A DNA stretch of 64,000 nucleotides from Brevibacillus_H sp049846925 (GCF_049846925.1 NZ_JBNCMT010000001.1:124001-188000), one strand, 5' to 3'; positions 41,251 through 50,008 are shown, counted from the stretch's first letter. Program-made: numbers and translations. The notes: generated by a model from the letters alone, not told the origin.

Positions 41251-41799
41251 TTGTACCAATACTTAGCTGCCCGAGGAGAATCTCTTGAATCAATTTCTTG
41301 CAAGTTCGGCATTTCCTTACAATGGCTAATCTTGAATAATCCTTATGTTCCCGATCCATGCTTCAAATTCAAACGGCGAAGAGTCATTATTGTGCCTTTC
41401 CCGATTCCACCAGTAATTGTGTCACCGCAAACAACGGTGGTGTCGCCACAGACAACAGTCGTTTCGCCACAAACAACGGTTGTTTCACCACAAACAACGG
41501 TTGTTCCTGGCCCTCTACCGCCTCCGCTGCCGCCACCGCCGCCAAGGCCACCAATCGTGTCACCATTTCCACCAATTGCCCCCCCTCCACCTCCACCAAG
41601 GCCCAGACCTCTATTACCGCCTAAAAATGAGTCTTGTCATCAGTCTTCGTCGTCTTCGTCTTCGTCGTCTTCTTCATCATCTTCATCTTCCTCGTCTTCT
41701 TCGTCTTCTTCGTCTAGTTGCCATCGTGGAAGAAAATGCAGAAAACGAAAATCTTGTTCATGTCCTCCTAAACGATGTGACAGAAAATCGTGCTATTGA
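41251..41799 (+). CDS. LysM-like, Pro-rich, poly-Ser, Cys/Arg-rich surface-type protein
   Basis: This 182-residue modular protein starts with TTG, with AAAGGAGG eight bases upstream. Residues 1-50 resemble a LysM motif (YLAARGESLESISCKFGISL, then LNNPYVPDP). Next come four exact SPQTTVV heptads (about 58-85), a Pro-rich stretch (about 88-125), 25 consecutive serines (about 131-155), and a tail of 26 residues dense in Cys, Lys and Arg (CRKRKSCSCPPKRCDRKSCY). There is no signal peptide, which fits a spore coat or exosporium protein assembled from the mother cell. The basic Cys tail could cross-link by disulfides. Own terminator downstream. The spore role is inference. Confidence 0.65.
   Translation: MYQYLAARGESLESISCKFGISLQWLILNNPYVPDPCFKFKRRRVIIVPFPIPPVIVSPQTTVVSPQTTVVSPQTTVVSPQTTVVPGPLPPPLPPPPPRPPIVSPFPPIAPPPPPPRPRPLLPPKNESCHQSSSSSSSSSSSSSSSSSSSSSSSSSCHRGRKCRKRKSCSCPPKRCDRKSCY
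41422..41505 (+). repeat. Four 21-base tandem repeats encoding SPQTTVV
   Basis: Four in-frame 21-base units encode identical heptads, but the DNA units differ by synonymous changes (TCA/TCG, CAA/CAG, ACG/ACA, GTG/GTC/GTT). The protein repeat is thus kept although the DNA has diverged. Confidence 0.85.
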
Positions 41800-41815
41800 C
41801 CTACTAAACAGATAA

Positions 41816-41846
41816 AAGACAGCAGTGATTATCAGACTGCTGTCTT
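41816..41846 (+). terminator. Terminator of the LysM/poly-Ser gene
   Basis: AAGACAGCAG (41816-41825) pairs with CTGCTGTCTT (41837-41846), followed by ATTTTTTAGG. Confidence 0.9.
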
Positions 41847-41944
41847 ATTTTTTAGGGTTAGGCCTGTCCTCCTGCAACTTTCCTGTAATTCCCAACGTCA
41901 TACATGACAGAAACTTTCACAGACGATCGAAGGAGGATAAGGTA

Positions 41945-43189
41945 ATGAGAAAGATATTTACTTTACTTTTATCAACATTGCTCATTTTCAGTATGCTGCC
42001 TCAGGCTTTTGCAGCAACAAGCTTTACAGACGTGCCAAGGAGTCATTGGGCCTATGAAGCGATCATGGATATGGCTGATCGAGGTATTATTTCTGGTTAC
42101 AACGATCGTACATTCCGCCCGGACAACAAGATTACCAGGGCCGAATTTGCCAAAATCATGATTGCTGCAGCAGATATTGATATCGACCGGTCCCACTCTG
42201 TGAGCCAAACTTTCAAGGATGTAAGCAAACGTCACTGGGCATTCTATTATGTCGAATTAGCTAAATCGTATTTAACTGGCTACAAGTCTGGCTCTTCCTA
42301 TCTGTATAAGCCAGATGAGTACGCTGTACGTGAAGATATTGCCGTCGCACTGGTACGCTTGATGGGCTACGACAGAACACAAAATGCTGATCTTGACTTG
42401 CTGGATAATTTCCGGGATGAAGATGATATTTCCAAAGCACTTCGTCCGTATATTGCACTAGCCATTAAAAATGAATTAATCAAGGGATTCAATGACCGTA
42501 CATTCCGTCCGTTGGCACCGATTACTCGTGCAGAAGCTGCCTCTCTTCTGTACCGTGCCAATCTGGATGAAACCAAAGTTGTATTCCCGCCTACCACGGA
42601 ACCAAAGCCTGAGCCACCAAAACCGCCACAAGGGACAACAATTACTGACTCGTTTACCGATTCCAAGTTAAGCTCAAACTGGAAAACTGGCTCATCTTTA
42701 GGTACGTGGGGTGTTTACAACAAAACTGCTACCGCTTTTACATTTGAAAAAGACCTGGATCATCTTTTCCTTCCGTTAAACTGGGAAAAATCAGATGAAT
42801 CCCAAAACTATGAGATGCAAGTAGATGTGCTTGCAAAAGGAACAGACGGGTTAGGCGGACTCTATATCTCCGGTAAAGACGATGACCCCAAAGTAATCTA
42901 TGTAGAAAAGGGCAAATTGACTGTTGGCACCGTAAAAGATGCAAACAGCAGTGAAGTAAAGGTTTTGACCCAGGTTTCCTACAAGTTGCAATCAACGAAC
43001 AAACTCAAGGTGGTTGTCAAAGATAGTTCCTTTTCCATCTATCTGAATGGAAACTTTGTATTTGAGCAAAAAGATCAATTGAAGCAACCTACCACCGTTG
43101 GCCTTTACTTGCAAAGAAAATCCGGTGAAGGATTGCCTGAGAAGGGTACTTTCTTCGATAACTTCTCCTTCAAGGCACTGACTAGGTAA
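41945..43189 (+). CDS. S-layer-homology (SLH) domain protein with jelly-roll-like C-terminus
   Basis: This 414-residue exported protein starts at ATG 41945 with AAGGAGG upstream and a signal peptide (MRKIFTLLLSTLLIFS, cleavage near AFA-A). Three SLH domains follow: about 27-85 (FTDVPRSHWAYEAIMDMADR), 87-150 (FKDVSKRHWAFYYVELAKSY) and 155-212 (IKGFNDRTFRPLAPITRAEA); these bind pyruvylated wall polymers. After a Pro-rich linker (PKPEPPKPPQG) the last 190 residues look like a LamG/concanavalin beta-sandwich (GGLYISGKDDDPKVIYVEKG). It is likely a wall-anchored carbohydrate-binding protein. SLH anchoring fits Paenibacillaceae. Confidence 0.88.
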   Translation: MRKIFTLLLSTLLIFSMLPQAFAATSFTDVPRSHWAYEAIMDMADRGIISGYNDRTFRPDNKITRAEFAKIMIAAADIDIDRSHSVSQTFKDVSKRHWAFYYVELAKSYLTGYKSGSSYLYKPDEYAVREDIAVALVRLMGYDRTQNADLDLLDNFRDEDDISKALRPYIALAIKNELIKGFNDRTFRPLAPITRAEAASLLYRANLDETKVVFPPTTEPKPEPPKPPQGTTITDSFTDSKLSSNWKTGSSLGTWGVYNKTATAFTFEKDLDHLFLPLNWEKSDESQNYEMQVDVLAKGTDGLGGLYISGKDDDPKVIYVEKGKLTVGTVKDANSSEVKVLTQVSYKLQSTNKLKVVVKDSSFSIYLNGNFVFEQKDQLKQPTTVGLYLQRKSGEGLPEKGTFFDNFSFKALTR

Positions 43190-43226
43190 TCTCCCGCTTC
43201 ACCCTATCAATTTAATTTAATGTAGA

Positions 43227-43258
43227 AATGCCCGGGAAGCTAACCAATCCCGGGCATT
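43227..43258 (+). terminator. Terminator of the SLH gene
   Basis: AATGCCCGGGA (43227-43237) pairs with TCCCGGGCATT (43248-43258), then CTTTCC. Confidence 0.88.
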
Positions 43259-43345
43259 CTTTCCATTTTGCCTGCTTTGTTTGAAAATTAGACAAACCAC
43301 GTGTATAATGGGAACCGACTTTTGGCATGGAAAGGAGGCTGCACC

Positions 43346-44194
43346 TTGTCACAATTTCCCATCATGGATCAGGTTCTCTGGATGGATTCAGGCATTCATA
43401 CACAAAGTCCTGTCTTTCCGATTGCTATGGATGAGGCCCTGGCAAACTCTATGGCTGAGGCAGATTCGAAACCGATCGTACATCTCTGGGTATATGAACG
43501 AGCTCTCTTTTTAGGACGCCGTGACGCCAGACTTCCTAATCTGGAAGCTGCCCTACGGACGACTGCCAAAAATGGCTATGGCGCCCTTTTGCGCTCTTCT
43601 GGCGGTGCTTGTGTGCCCTTGGATGCCGGAGTATTGAATATTGCCATATTATTACCAAATCTTTCTGTCACCATTGATGAGTTTTTCCGCTTGGCAGCTA
43701 CGATGTTACAGGAAGGTTTGGAGTCGTATGGTAAAATAGAAGTGGGTGAAGTGACAGGCTCTTATTGCGTAGGCGACTACGACTTTGCTATCAACGGCAA
43801 AAAAATTGGCGGTATGGCCCAGCGCAGGACACGATATGGCTCGATTCTTCAGTTATGCATTAATATTGAAGGAAGCGGTCTGGAGCGGGGACTTCTCATG
43901 GAGAATTTCTATCAGGAAGCAGGACTACACTTGATGGAAAACAACAAACCGATTCCTTTTATCGACGCCACTACGATTGGAAGTATTACTGAGTTGGCGG
44001 GGAGACATGTTACCGTTGATGAAGTAAAAACTTCCTTGTGGGATTCTTTTTGTCAGACACATAAAGCTGAGCAAGTCCCTTTTCGATTAAACGTATCCGC
44101 ATTTGAACAGGCAAAGCAACATCTGCAGGATAAGTTGCAGTTGTTTTCTTTCACAGCCAGAGAGATTATGGAAGAAACTTGGAGGCTTCCATAA
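43346..44194 (+). CDS. lipL: Octanoyl-[GcvH]:protein N-octanoyltransferase LipL
   Basis: LipL moves the octanoyl group from GcvH to the E2 subunits of 2-oxoacid dehydrogenases during lipoate assembly. This 282-residue protein (B. subtilis LipL has 281) of the LplA/LipB fold carries the LipL hallmark GSYCVGDYDFAINGKKIGGM near residue 148, including the acyl-accepting Cys and the conserved Lys, and RNSGG-like LRSSGGACVPLDAGVLNI near 82. I chose TTG 43346, which has GGAGG seven bases upstream and gives the family length; longer in-frame readings lack a site. LplA-type lipoate ligase is the less likely alternative. Confidence 0.88.
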   Translation: MSQFPIMDQVLWMDSGIHTQSPVFPIAMDEALANSMAEADSKPIVHLWVYERALFLGRRDARLPNLEAALRTTAKNGYGALLRSSGGACVPLDAGVLNIAILLPNLSVTIDEFFRLAATMLQEGLESYGKIEVGEVTGSYCVGDYDFAINGKKIGGMAQRRTRYGSILQLCINIEGSGLERGLLMENFYQEAGLHLMENNKPIPFIDATTIGSITELAGRHVTVDEVKTSLWDSFCQTHKAEQVPFRLNVSAFEQAKQHLQDKLQLFSFTAREIMEETWRLP

Positions 44195-44260
44195 CTCATC
44201 AATACGCCAGACATCTAGTAATGTTTTGACGTTTTTCGGGAGGTTTCTTAAAAACACATC

Positions 44261-45403
44261 ATGGAGAGCAACCGTAGAGGATCTTTCGAGGATTTGAACG
44301 CTTTCTTTGTATTCGGGGCGCTGTCAATCCTTTTACTTCACATTCTCGGTTTCTTTATCGAAGCACAGAATGAATTCGCATGGAACTATGACATTGAAGC
44401 CATACTGATCATTTTACTGCGATTCAGCAGGGCGTTTTTCATCTTTGGTACAGGCATGTTGCTGTTTTACTGGTATCGACATCGGGACGTCGATTGGAGT
44501 GTTTTTTGGCGCAAACGTTGGGTAAATATTATTCTGCCCTATTTGATCTGGACAGGAATCTATACTTACACCCGATTCCAAACAACTGATCCATCTGTAT
44601 TGGTTCCGGAATACTTGACCAGTCTGATTAGCGGCAGTTCCTTTTATCACCTGTATTACATTCCGTTGTATTTACAGGTAACTGTACTTTTCATGCTCAG
44701 TAAACGCGTGATTGAAAAATACATTCGATTCCGACTCGTCGTCCTGATTGGCGTTTTACAGATGATGCTGTACGGAGCCTATCAACACTTTTTTTCTGCT
44801 CCTGTACTGAATCAGATTGACTGGAATGCCAACATGCTATTGTCGCTTTTAAAACACAGCTATGTGTATAACCAGCTGTATGTGTATATGTATTTGTTTT
44901 ATTTTCTGTTGGGTGCATTTGCCGGACTCCATGTTGACCAGTGGAGAATCTGGGTACGTCGCCTTGCTCCGTTTAGTTGGATAATTTTAGGGACAACCTC
45001 TTTCATTCTTATCCATCGCTATCTGACTGGCAAAATGACCTACCTGGAAGGGCTCAATATCTTTACCCCGCTCTATATGGTTTACACACTTAGCTTGATG
45101 ATTGCCTTTTATCCAGTAATGGCACGATTAGGCAGAATACCACATATTGGGACTTGGTTGTCAAGAATGGCAAAACATAATATGGCCATTTATATGACGC
45201 ATCCATTGATTCTGTTCCTGTTGGAAAGCTATGTGATCTATCACGTACGATTCTGGTCAGTTCCAGCGATTATGGCAAGTATGTTCATACTGACTGTACC
45301 TGTCAGTATAATACTATATAACAACACCCGCATCAGCACGTTATGGGTAAAGGCAAGGAAAAAGCATCAACACCAGCAACAAATGCAGCCATACCGTGCA
45401 TAG
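44261..45403 (+). CDS. Acyltransferase 3 family membrane protein
   Basis: This 380-residue protein has about ten membrane helices and the layout of acyltransferase-3 (OafA/NodX) enzymes that acetylate sugars or other surface polymers. The first helix lies at about 14-33, followed by a conserved Arg-rich loop YWYRHRDVDWSVFWRKRWVN near 70-85 and the motif LPYLIWTGIY. A basic, Gln/His-rich tail (KARKKHQHQQQ) ends it. The usual catalytic His near the first helix is not certain here (LLLHILGFF near 25 is a candidate). The ATG lacks a nearby ribosome site (GGGAGG is 17 bases away), so the start is uncertain. Substrate unknown. Confidence 0.75.
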   Translation: MESNRRGSFEDLNAFFVFGALSILLLHILGFFIEAQNEFAWNYDIEAILIILLRFSRAFFIFGTGMLLFYWYRHRDVDWSVFWRKRWVNIILPYLIWTGIYTYTRFQTTDPSVLVPEYLTSLISGSSFYHLYYIPLYLQVTVLFMLSKRVIEKYIRFRLVVLIGVLQMMLYGAYQHFFSAPVLNQIDWNANMLLSLLKHSYVYNQLYVYMYLFYFLLGAFAGLHVDQWRIWVRRLAPFSWIILGTTSFILIHRYLTGKMTYLEGLNIFTPLYMVYTLSLMIAFYPVMARLGRIPHIGTWLSRMAKHNMAIYMTHPLILFLLESYVIYHVRFWSVPAIMASMFILTVPVSIILYNNTRISTLWVKARKKHQHQQQMQPYRA

Positions 45404-45523
45404 AAAGAACAGTCTTACCGCTTGGTCACCAGTGCCCTGTGGCAACAAATTCCTAATGAAAATAAGTCGATTTCGGGCCATACTAGTAGTGGGAACAGTT
45501 TGTCTCCCACACCTCGATTATTG

Positions 45524-45548
45524 GCCTGGCATACGCTGGGCTTTTTTT
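45524..45548 (+). terminator. Probable terminator of the acyltransferase gene
   Basis: An imperfect stem (GCCTGGC 45524-45530 with GCTGGGC 45535-45541) is followed by seven Ts. Confidence 0.55.
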
Positions 45549-45588
45549 CGTTTTACGACAGAAACGTTTGTACTGAAAGGAAGTGATC

Positions 45589-46029
45589 ATGTTGGCTAAC
45601 TCAATACCAGAGCTTCCTCAGGCTAACATAACAGATTTAATCATCCCGGCTTCTAACGTTGCACATGTGCAGCTTGGCAATTCGTTGCAACACGCATTGC
45701 TTGTACTGATCAAATCGGGATACTCAGTCATTCCCGTTCTCGATATGGAATACCGTATTCACGGCCTGTTGAGTACTACCGTCATTGTAGAATCTATCCT
45801 GGGAATCGAGCGGATTGAATATGAAAAACTGGATGATCGCAAAGTAGAAGATGTAATGATCCACAAGATTCCCAGAATCTCTGATCAGGGTGATTTCCTG
45901 CGAGCGTTGGAGCTCTCGATTAACCACCCGTTTATTTGTGTAGAGAATGAAGATGGTGTATTTGTAGGGATACTGACTCGTCGATCCATTCTCGCCGAAT
46001 TGTATCGCCATGCACGAGGGATTGAATAG
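45589..46029 (+). CDS. cbpB: CBS-domain protein, DarB/CbpB (YkuL) type
   Basis: This 146-residue protein consists of two CBS motifs and closely matches B. subtilis DarB (CbpB, YkuL), a c-di-AMP-binding protein that, without ligand, stimulates the (p)ppGpp synthetase Rel and pyruvate carboxylase. Matching parts are ASNVAHVQLGNSLQHALLVL (about 22-41), GYSVIPVLDMEYRIHGLL, the ERIEYEKLDDRKVEDVM hinge and HPFICVENEDGVFVGILTRR near 115. ATG 45589 follows AGGAAGTG. It ends at a strong bidirectional terminator. The c-di-AMP role is transferred from the family. Confidence 0.85.
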   Translation: MLANSIPELPQANITDLIIPASNVAHVQLGNSLQHALLVLIKSGYSVIPVLDMEYRIHGLLSTTVIVESILGIERIEYEKLDDRKVEDVMIHKIPRISDQGDFLRALELSINHPFICVENEDGVFVGILTRRSILAELYRHARGIE

Positions 46030-46032
46030 AAA

Positions 46033-46069
46033 AAACGGAAGTCAATCGGAGACTGATTGACTTCCGTTT
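46033..46069. terminator. Bidirectional terminator between cbpB and the YbaK gene
   Basis: A 15-base arm, AAACGGAAGTCAATC (46033-46047), pairs perfectly with 46055-46069. It sits between convergent genes. Confidence 0.9.
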
Positions 46070-46080
46070 CGTCTGTATCG

Positions 46081-46560
46081 TCAGATTTGTGCTACATCAG
46101 CAAAGTTTGCTTTTGTTACCTTGGCCAGATTCTCTGCCTTCAACTCGATCTGTACTCCGATATTTCCGCCGCTGACAATCATAGTATCAAGTGATTGAGC
46201 TCGTTCATCGATGATTGTAGTAAACAACTTTTTCATGCCAATCGGTGAACACCCCCCACGAATATAGCCTGACACTTTCGTAATATCCTTAACCGGGATC
46301 ATCTCCACTTTCTTTTCTCCAACAGCCCTTGCCGCCTTTTTCAAATCGAGCTCAGCCTCAACTGGAATCACAAAAACAAAATAGGCCTTGCTGGTACCTT
46401 GAGAAATCAGGGTTTTATATACTACCCCTGCTTCCCTTCCAATCTTATTGGCAACTGAAACCCCATCTATTTTCCCATCGTCTGTTTGATAGGTCATCAT
46501 CGCATAGTCGATTTTTTCTTTGTCTAAAAGCCGCATGGCATTCGTTTTACTCTGTTTCAT
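46081..46560 (-). CDS. Cys-tRNA(Pro) deacylase, YbaK/EbsC family
   Basis: This 159-residue editing protein removes mischarged Cys from tRNA-Pro. Family features are the YAMMTYQTDDGKIDG start, the conserved lysine in VYKTLISQGTSKAYFVFVIP near 55, and GYIRGGCSPIGMKKLF near 110, which forms the substrate pocket. Its ATG overlaps the stop of the lrp-like gene (ATGA) and has AGGAGG seven bases upstream, so both are in one transcript. Confidence 0.9.
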   Translation of the reverse strand: MKQSKTNAMRLLDKEKIDYAMMTYQTDDGKIDGVSVANKIGREAGVVYKTLISQGTSKAYFVFVIPVEAELDLKKAARAVGEKKVEMIPVKDITKVSGYIRGGCSPIGMKKLFTTIIDERAQSLDTMIVSGGNIGVQIELKAENLAKVTKANFADVAQI

Positions 46561-47009
46561 CTGTCATCCTCCTTGGTGACCTTGTTCTGATGAGAAAACA
46601 TTCTCTTCAGGGATATGGATACCCGATAGTTCGCATGCATGAGCAGTTGATCAAGGAATTCATTCAACTCATCGTGTGACGGGAAGTTCGCTTTCACGAA
46701 ATAACACCCTTCTCCTGTGACCCGATGGACTTCTTCCACGTTTGTCTGCGTCTCGATAAATTGAAAAAACGATTGATGATTGGGAGATTTCATAAATACG
46801 GTGATAAAGGCAGTTACGATCAACCCCATCTTGGTTGGATTGACTCGCAAGGTGAACCCCTCGATGATGCCCATATCCTCCATTTTGCGGATGCGTGCGG
46901 CTACTGCTTGTCCTGTCATGTGAATCTGTTCACCGATTGTTTTCCATTGTGTACGAGAATCCTGCATCAGCAACTCGATAATCTTTACATCGATTTCATC
47001 TATCAGCAT
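46557..47009 (-). CDS. Lrp/AsnC family transcriptional regulator
   Basis: This 150-residue regulator has an N-terminal helix-turn-helix (about 5-50, LLMQDSRTQWKTIGEQIHMT) and a C-terminal RAM ligand-binding domain (about 65-140, with VEEVHRVTGEGCYFVKANFP). Such proteins form octamers and respond to amino acids. I chose ATG 47009 with AAGGAT eight bases upstream; a reading from 47048 adds 13 codons and a poorer site. It is divergent from the metallo-hydrolase gene at 47125 and co-transcribed with the YbaK gene. Confidence 0.87.
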   Translation of the reverse strand: MLIDEIDVKIIELLMQDSRTQWKTIGEQIHMTGQAVAARIRKMEDMGIIEGFTLRVNPTKMGLIVTAFITVFMKSPNHQSFFQFIETQTNVEEVHRVTGEGCYFVKANFPSHDELNEFLDQLLMHANYRVSISLKRMFSHQNKVTKEDDR

Positions 47010-47124
47010 ACGGATAAATCCTTTCACAGTGTAAGTAAAATGTGACATTTGCTTTCACCAGAACATTCATTTGCGCTTGGGTTTCACGTATTCTTAATCT
47101 ACCATCAACTAAGGAGTGAATGAA

Positions 47125-47886
47125 ATGAAAATGCAACTGATTCGCCATGCAACACTTCTGCTGGAATTCAACGGTTATCGCATACTCGTTGATCCCATGT
47201 TGTCGCCGAAAGAAACAATGCCTCCTATTTTGAATTCCACTAATGATCGAAGAAATCCTCTTGTTGATCTTCCACTCAGGGCAGACTCTTTAACACAAGT
47301 GGATGCCATCATCATCACTCATTGTCATCCAGATCACTTCGATGAAACAGCCAAACAACTTCTTCCCAAGCAGATTCCGGTTTTCTGCCAGCCTTCTGAT
47401 CGGGACAAATTGCAAGAAGCAGGCTTTTCACAAGTGAACCCAATTCAGGAGACATTGATGTGGAACGGTATTCGGTTGGACCGTACAGGTGGTCAGCATG
47501 GCACAGGTGAAATCGGTAAGCTGATGGGCATTGTATCTGGCTTCGTTCTTCATGCAGAGGGCGAACCCTCGGTATACATTGCTGGAGATACGATCTGGTG
47601 TGAGGATGTGGAGCATGCTCTCGCTACCTATACCCCTACGATCACTGTCTTGAATACAGGTGCGGCCCAATTTGCAACAGGTGATCCCATCACAATGGAT
47701 GTAAACGATATAGTGCAAGTTTGTCAATTCGCTCCCAATACGCAGATCATAGCCGTTCACATGGATTCCATTAACCATTGTTTGCTCACAAGAAATGATT
47801 TGCGGCACGAATTGGAGGCGAGAGCATTGATACACCGAGTGTTGATTCCTGAAGACGGAGAATGGGTGGGTGACGTGTCAGTATGA
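47125..47886 (+). CDS. Metallo-beta-lactamase fold hydrolase
   Basis: This 253-residue protein of the UlaG-like/MBL branch has the zinc motif ITHCHPDHFDE near residue 70, YIAGDTIWCEDVEH near 155 and a late HMDSINHCLLTR near 213. The N-terminus MKMQLIRHATLLLEFNGYRI is typical of small cytosolic MBL proteins with unknown phosphodiester or lactone substrates. ATG 47125 has GGAG eight bases upstream. Its stop overlaps the start of the next gene by four bases, so the pair is coupled. Confidence 0.85.
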   Translation: MKMQLIRHATLLLEFNGYRILVDPMLSPKETMPPILNSTNDRRNPLVDLPLRADSLTQVDAIIITHCHPDHFDETAKQLLPKQIPVFCQPSDRDKLQEAGFSQVNPIQETLMWNGIRLDRTGGQHGTGEIGKLMGIVSGFVLHAEGEPSVYIAGDTIWCEDVEHALATYTPTITVLNTGAAQFATGDPITMDVNDIVQVCQFAPNTQIIAVHMDSINHCLLTRNDLRHELEARALIHRVLIPEDGEWVGDVSV

Positions 47887-48908
47887 GTAAGCGAAGCTGG
47901 AGCCTGTGGGATGATTGGGAAGCGTTTGATTTATCCAACTCTGGAGCAACCCCAGGAGAGTATCAAGGGCAAAAGGCTTTATTTCTTGAAAAGCTAGGAG
48001 AACCGGTCTTTCTAAAGGAAGAAATATCTTTTGAGAGTTTTCGTCTGAAAGCAGAAGTTGCCATTCCCCCTCCAGTTGCTTTTGTTGGGCTGGTATTCGG
48101 CGCAAGAGATTCACAAAATTATGAACTGATTTATCTAGCCCCACAAGAAATTCAATACGACCCTGTGATGAACAATTCCATGACATGGCAAATTTACAAC
48201 GGGCCGTCATACCAAAAACCGTTACAGAATACGACCGGGAAGTGGATGAACTTAAGTGTGGAAGTTTATCCAAACGGGGCTGCTGTTTATTTGAATGAGA
48301 ATGCGTCACCAGAGCTTATCATCCCCAATCTTCAGCATGGCGGCTCCCTTGACAAAATTGGATTTTGGGGCTATTTACCGTGTTACATACGTAATCTCTC
48401 GGTAGAAGAAATTACACCGATTCTGATCACCCATCGTAGTACGGACATAAAAAAACTGATGGACGAAACTTATCTAACGGAATGGATGGTTTCTTCCCCA
48501 TTTGTTTCACAAGACAATCAAACCGTCGTGCATCAGTGGTCAAAAGCCCAAGTGGAAGAAAACGGCACACTAAACATCAATCGCCTGTATCCAGCAGAGC
48601 CAGGGATTTCCGTCCTGGTGGAAAGCACGTTTACGATCCCTGAAGAAAAAGAAACAGAGTTATCCTTTGGTTTTAGCGATCAAATTCGGCTTTGGGTCAA
48701 TGATGCAGAGGTCTACCAGGGAACGTGGCGATGGGCACCGCCGGGAAGTGATGGCCGCATCCGCAGTGATTATGCCAGCTTGCCTGTTCGTTGGAGAGCC
48801 GGCTTGAATACGATTCGTGCCGAACTAACGAATCATGAACAATTTGGCTGGGGATTGAAGATGAAAACCGGGCTGTCCGACATGTCGTTATTCTTGGAAG
48901 AACAGTAA
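47883..48908 (+). CDS. Hypothetical protein with LamG/jelly-roll-like domains
   Basis: A cytosolic-looking 341-residue protein. Residues 10-165 resemble a concanavalin/LamG-type beta-sandwich (KAEVAIPPPVAFVGLVFGAR, NSMTWQIYNGPSYQ, VYPNGAAVYLNENAS). Residues 190-335 resemble a second jelly roll as in glycosidase accessory domains (LWVNDAEVYQGTWRW, RWRAGLNTIRAELTNH). No catalytic site is recognised and there is no signal peptide, unusual for this fold. It is translationally coupled to the metallo-hydrolase (ATGA overlap). A carbohydrate-binding or glycosyl-transforming role is possible only by fold analogy. Confidence 0.6.
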   Translation: MSKRSWSLWDDWEAFDLSNSGATPGEYQGQKALFLEKLGEPVFLKEEISFESFRLKAEVAIPPPVAFVGLVFGARDSQNYELIYLAPQEIQYDPVMNNSMTWQIYNGPSYQKPLQNTTGKWMNLSVEVYPNGAAVYLNENASPELIIPNLQHGGSLDKIGFWGYLPCYIRNLSVEEITPILITHRSTDIKKLMDETYLTEWMVSSPFVSQDNQTVVHQWSKAQVEENGTLNINRLYPAEPGISVLVESTFTIPEEKETELSFGFSDQIRLWVNDAEVYQGTWRWAPPGSDGRIRSDYASLPVRWRAGLNTIRAELTNHEQFGWGLKMKTGLSDMSLFLEEQ

Positions 48909-48927
48909 CATTCAATGATTAAAACAC

Positions 48928-48958
48928 AAAGCCTGCACCTCGACTCAGTGCAGGCTTT
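48928..48958. terminator. Terminator between the jelly-roll gene and yheC/D
   Basis: AAAGCCTGCAC (48928-48938) pairs with GTGCAGGCTTT (48948-48958). Located between convergent genes; the T run is better for the minus-strand gene. Confidence 0.85.
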
Positions 48959-48961
48959 GCG

Positions 48962-50008
48962 CTAGAAAAAGCTTCTCCCATATTCTAATGGACGTAGATA
49001 CGTCTGGCGAAACATATCGATGGAGCCCGCTTTATAAAAAGAATAACGCTGGTCTCTTACGTTGATTTCAATGAGGTACGGATTTCCCAGTGGATCGATG
49101 CCCATGTCCATTCCTAAGTCTGCAAGTGACGGGAAATACTTATTGTACTGGATCGCAATTTCAATCGCTGCACGAGTCAGTTCAGCTTTTACTCGTAGTA
49201 TCTGGTCCAATGGGAATAAGGAAGCAAGCACTTTATCAATTTGTTCCGCCCTTCCTCCCTTTGCCAGATTACTCAGCTTGTTCTCTGGATTTGCTATTTT
49301 ACAGACAAAACCAGAAACACCCCATTGCCGTAACCCATCTTTTTGTACAGAAACACGAATATCAAACGTTTGACCCTGGTATTTCGCCAGCATAACACCT
49401 TGTTGTACAAGGAATCGTTTGACATTTACCCACTTTCCAACCTGGGCGATTACCTCTTTTTTGGTTACATGCATACGATGTTCTGATGTAATGAACAAAT
49501 ACTTTTCTCCCGTCTGTTCAATTCTTCCTACCCCCTGACCAACGGAACCAATAACGGGTTTCACGTAAACGATCGGGTATTGTTTGAGAAATTGAATCAG
49601 AGTTTCCTGAGAAAATGTTGCAGTTCTCGGCAGATAAGGGTGAAGCGCTGAATTTGCCCATAAATATTGATGAATGGCAGCCTTGTTTCGGATCACAATT
49701 CCATTATAAACCTGACTGAATTTACCGAGCTTCTCAATGGCTCTGTTGGTCTCTTGATTTCCGGTTAAAATACGATTATGAATAACTGGCGGAACCGAGG
49801 TTACTGTACGAATGAGTTTTCCTTTTTGGTAGACATAGCCTCTCACTTTTCTAGTCCGGAAATCCACTTGCAACGGATGAAAAAACACGGGAGCCAAATT
49901 CATCTGCTTACCTAATTCTTCATAGTAGTTCAGTCTTTCGAATGTTGGTATTCCTGCATATGCCCGCTTCAGTATAGCCCAATCAAGTAGTATCCCGATT
50001 TGTCTCAC
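48962..50008 (-). CDS. YheC/YheD family ATP-grasp protein (spore coat-associated)
   Basis: This 348-residue protein is of the YheC/YheD group, which occurs as several paralogues in spore formers and has been found with the endospore coat. The ATP-grasp region (about 120-340) has YVKPVIGSVGQGVGRIE (about 150), the FDIRVSVQKDG segment (about 220) and a C-terminal metal-binding LIEINVRDQRYSF (about 318). ATP-grasp folds usually form amide or peptide bonds, but no substrate is known. The start is GTG at 50008 with a GAGGGG site. It and the amidoligase-like protein at 32441 may belong to the same kind of spore-surface chemistry. Confidence 0.82.
   Translation of the reverse strand: MRQIGILLDWAILKRAYAGIPTFERLNYYEELGKQMNLAPVFFHPLQVDFRTRKVRGYVYQKGKLIRTVTSVPPVIHNRILTGNQETNRAIEKLGKFSQVYNGIVIRNKAAIHQYLWANSALHPYLPRTATFSQETLIQFLKQYPIVYVKPVIGSVGQGVGRIEQTGEKYLFITSEHRMHVTKKEVIAQVGKWVNVKRFLVQQGVMLAKYQGQTFDIRVSVQKDGLRQWGVSGFVCKIANPENKLSNLAKGGRAEQIDKVLASLFPLDQILRVKAELTRAAIEIAIQYNKYFPSLADLGMDMGIDPLGNPYLIEINVRDQRYSFYKAGSIDMFRQTYLRPLEYGRSFF

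Noticed and set aside
41422..41505. Possible CRISPR-like direct repeats
   Set aside because: The 21-base units are directly adjacent, in frame and coding; there are no spacers and no cas genes in the window.
41387..41815. Overlapping ORFs in other frames of the LysM/poly-Ser gene
   Set aside because: They arise from the low-complexity repeats. Only the TTG frame has a ribosome site, a LysM start and silent-change-conserved heptads.
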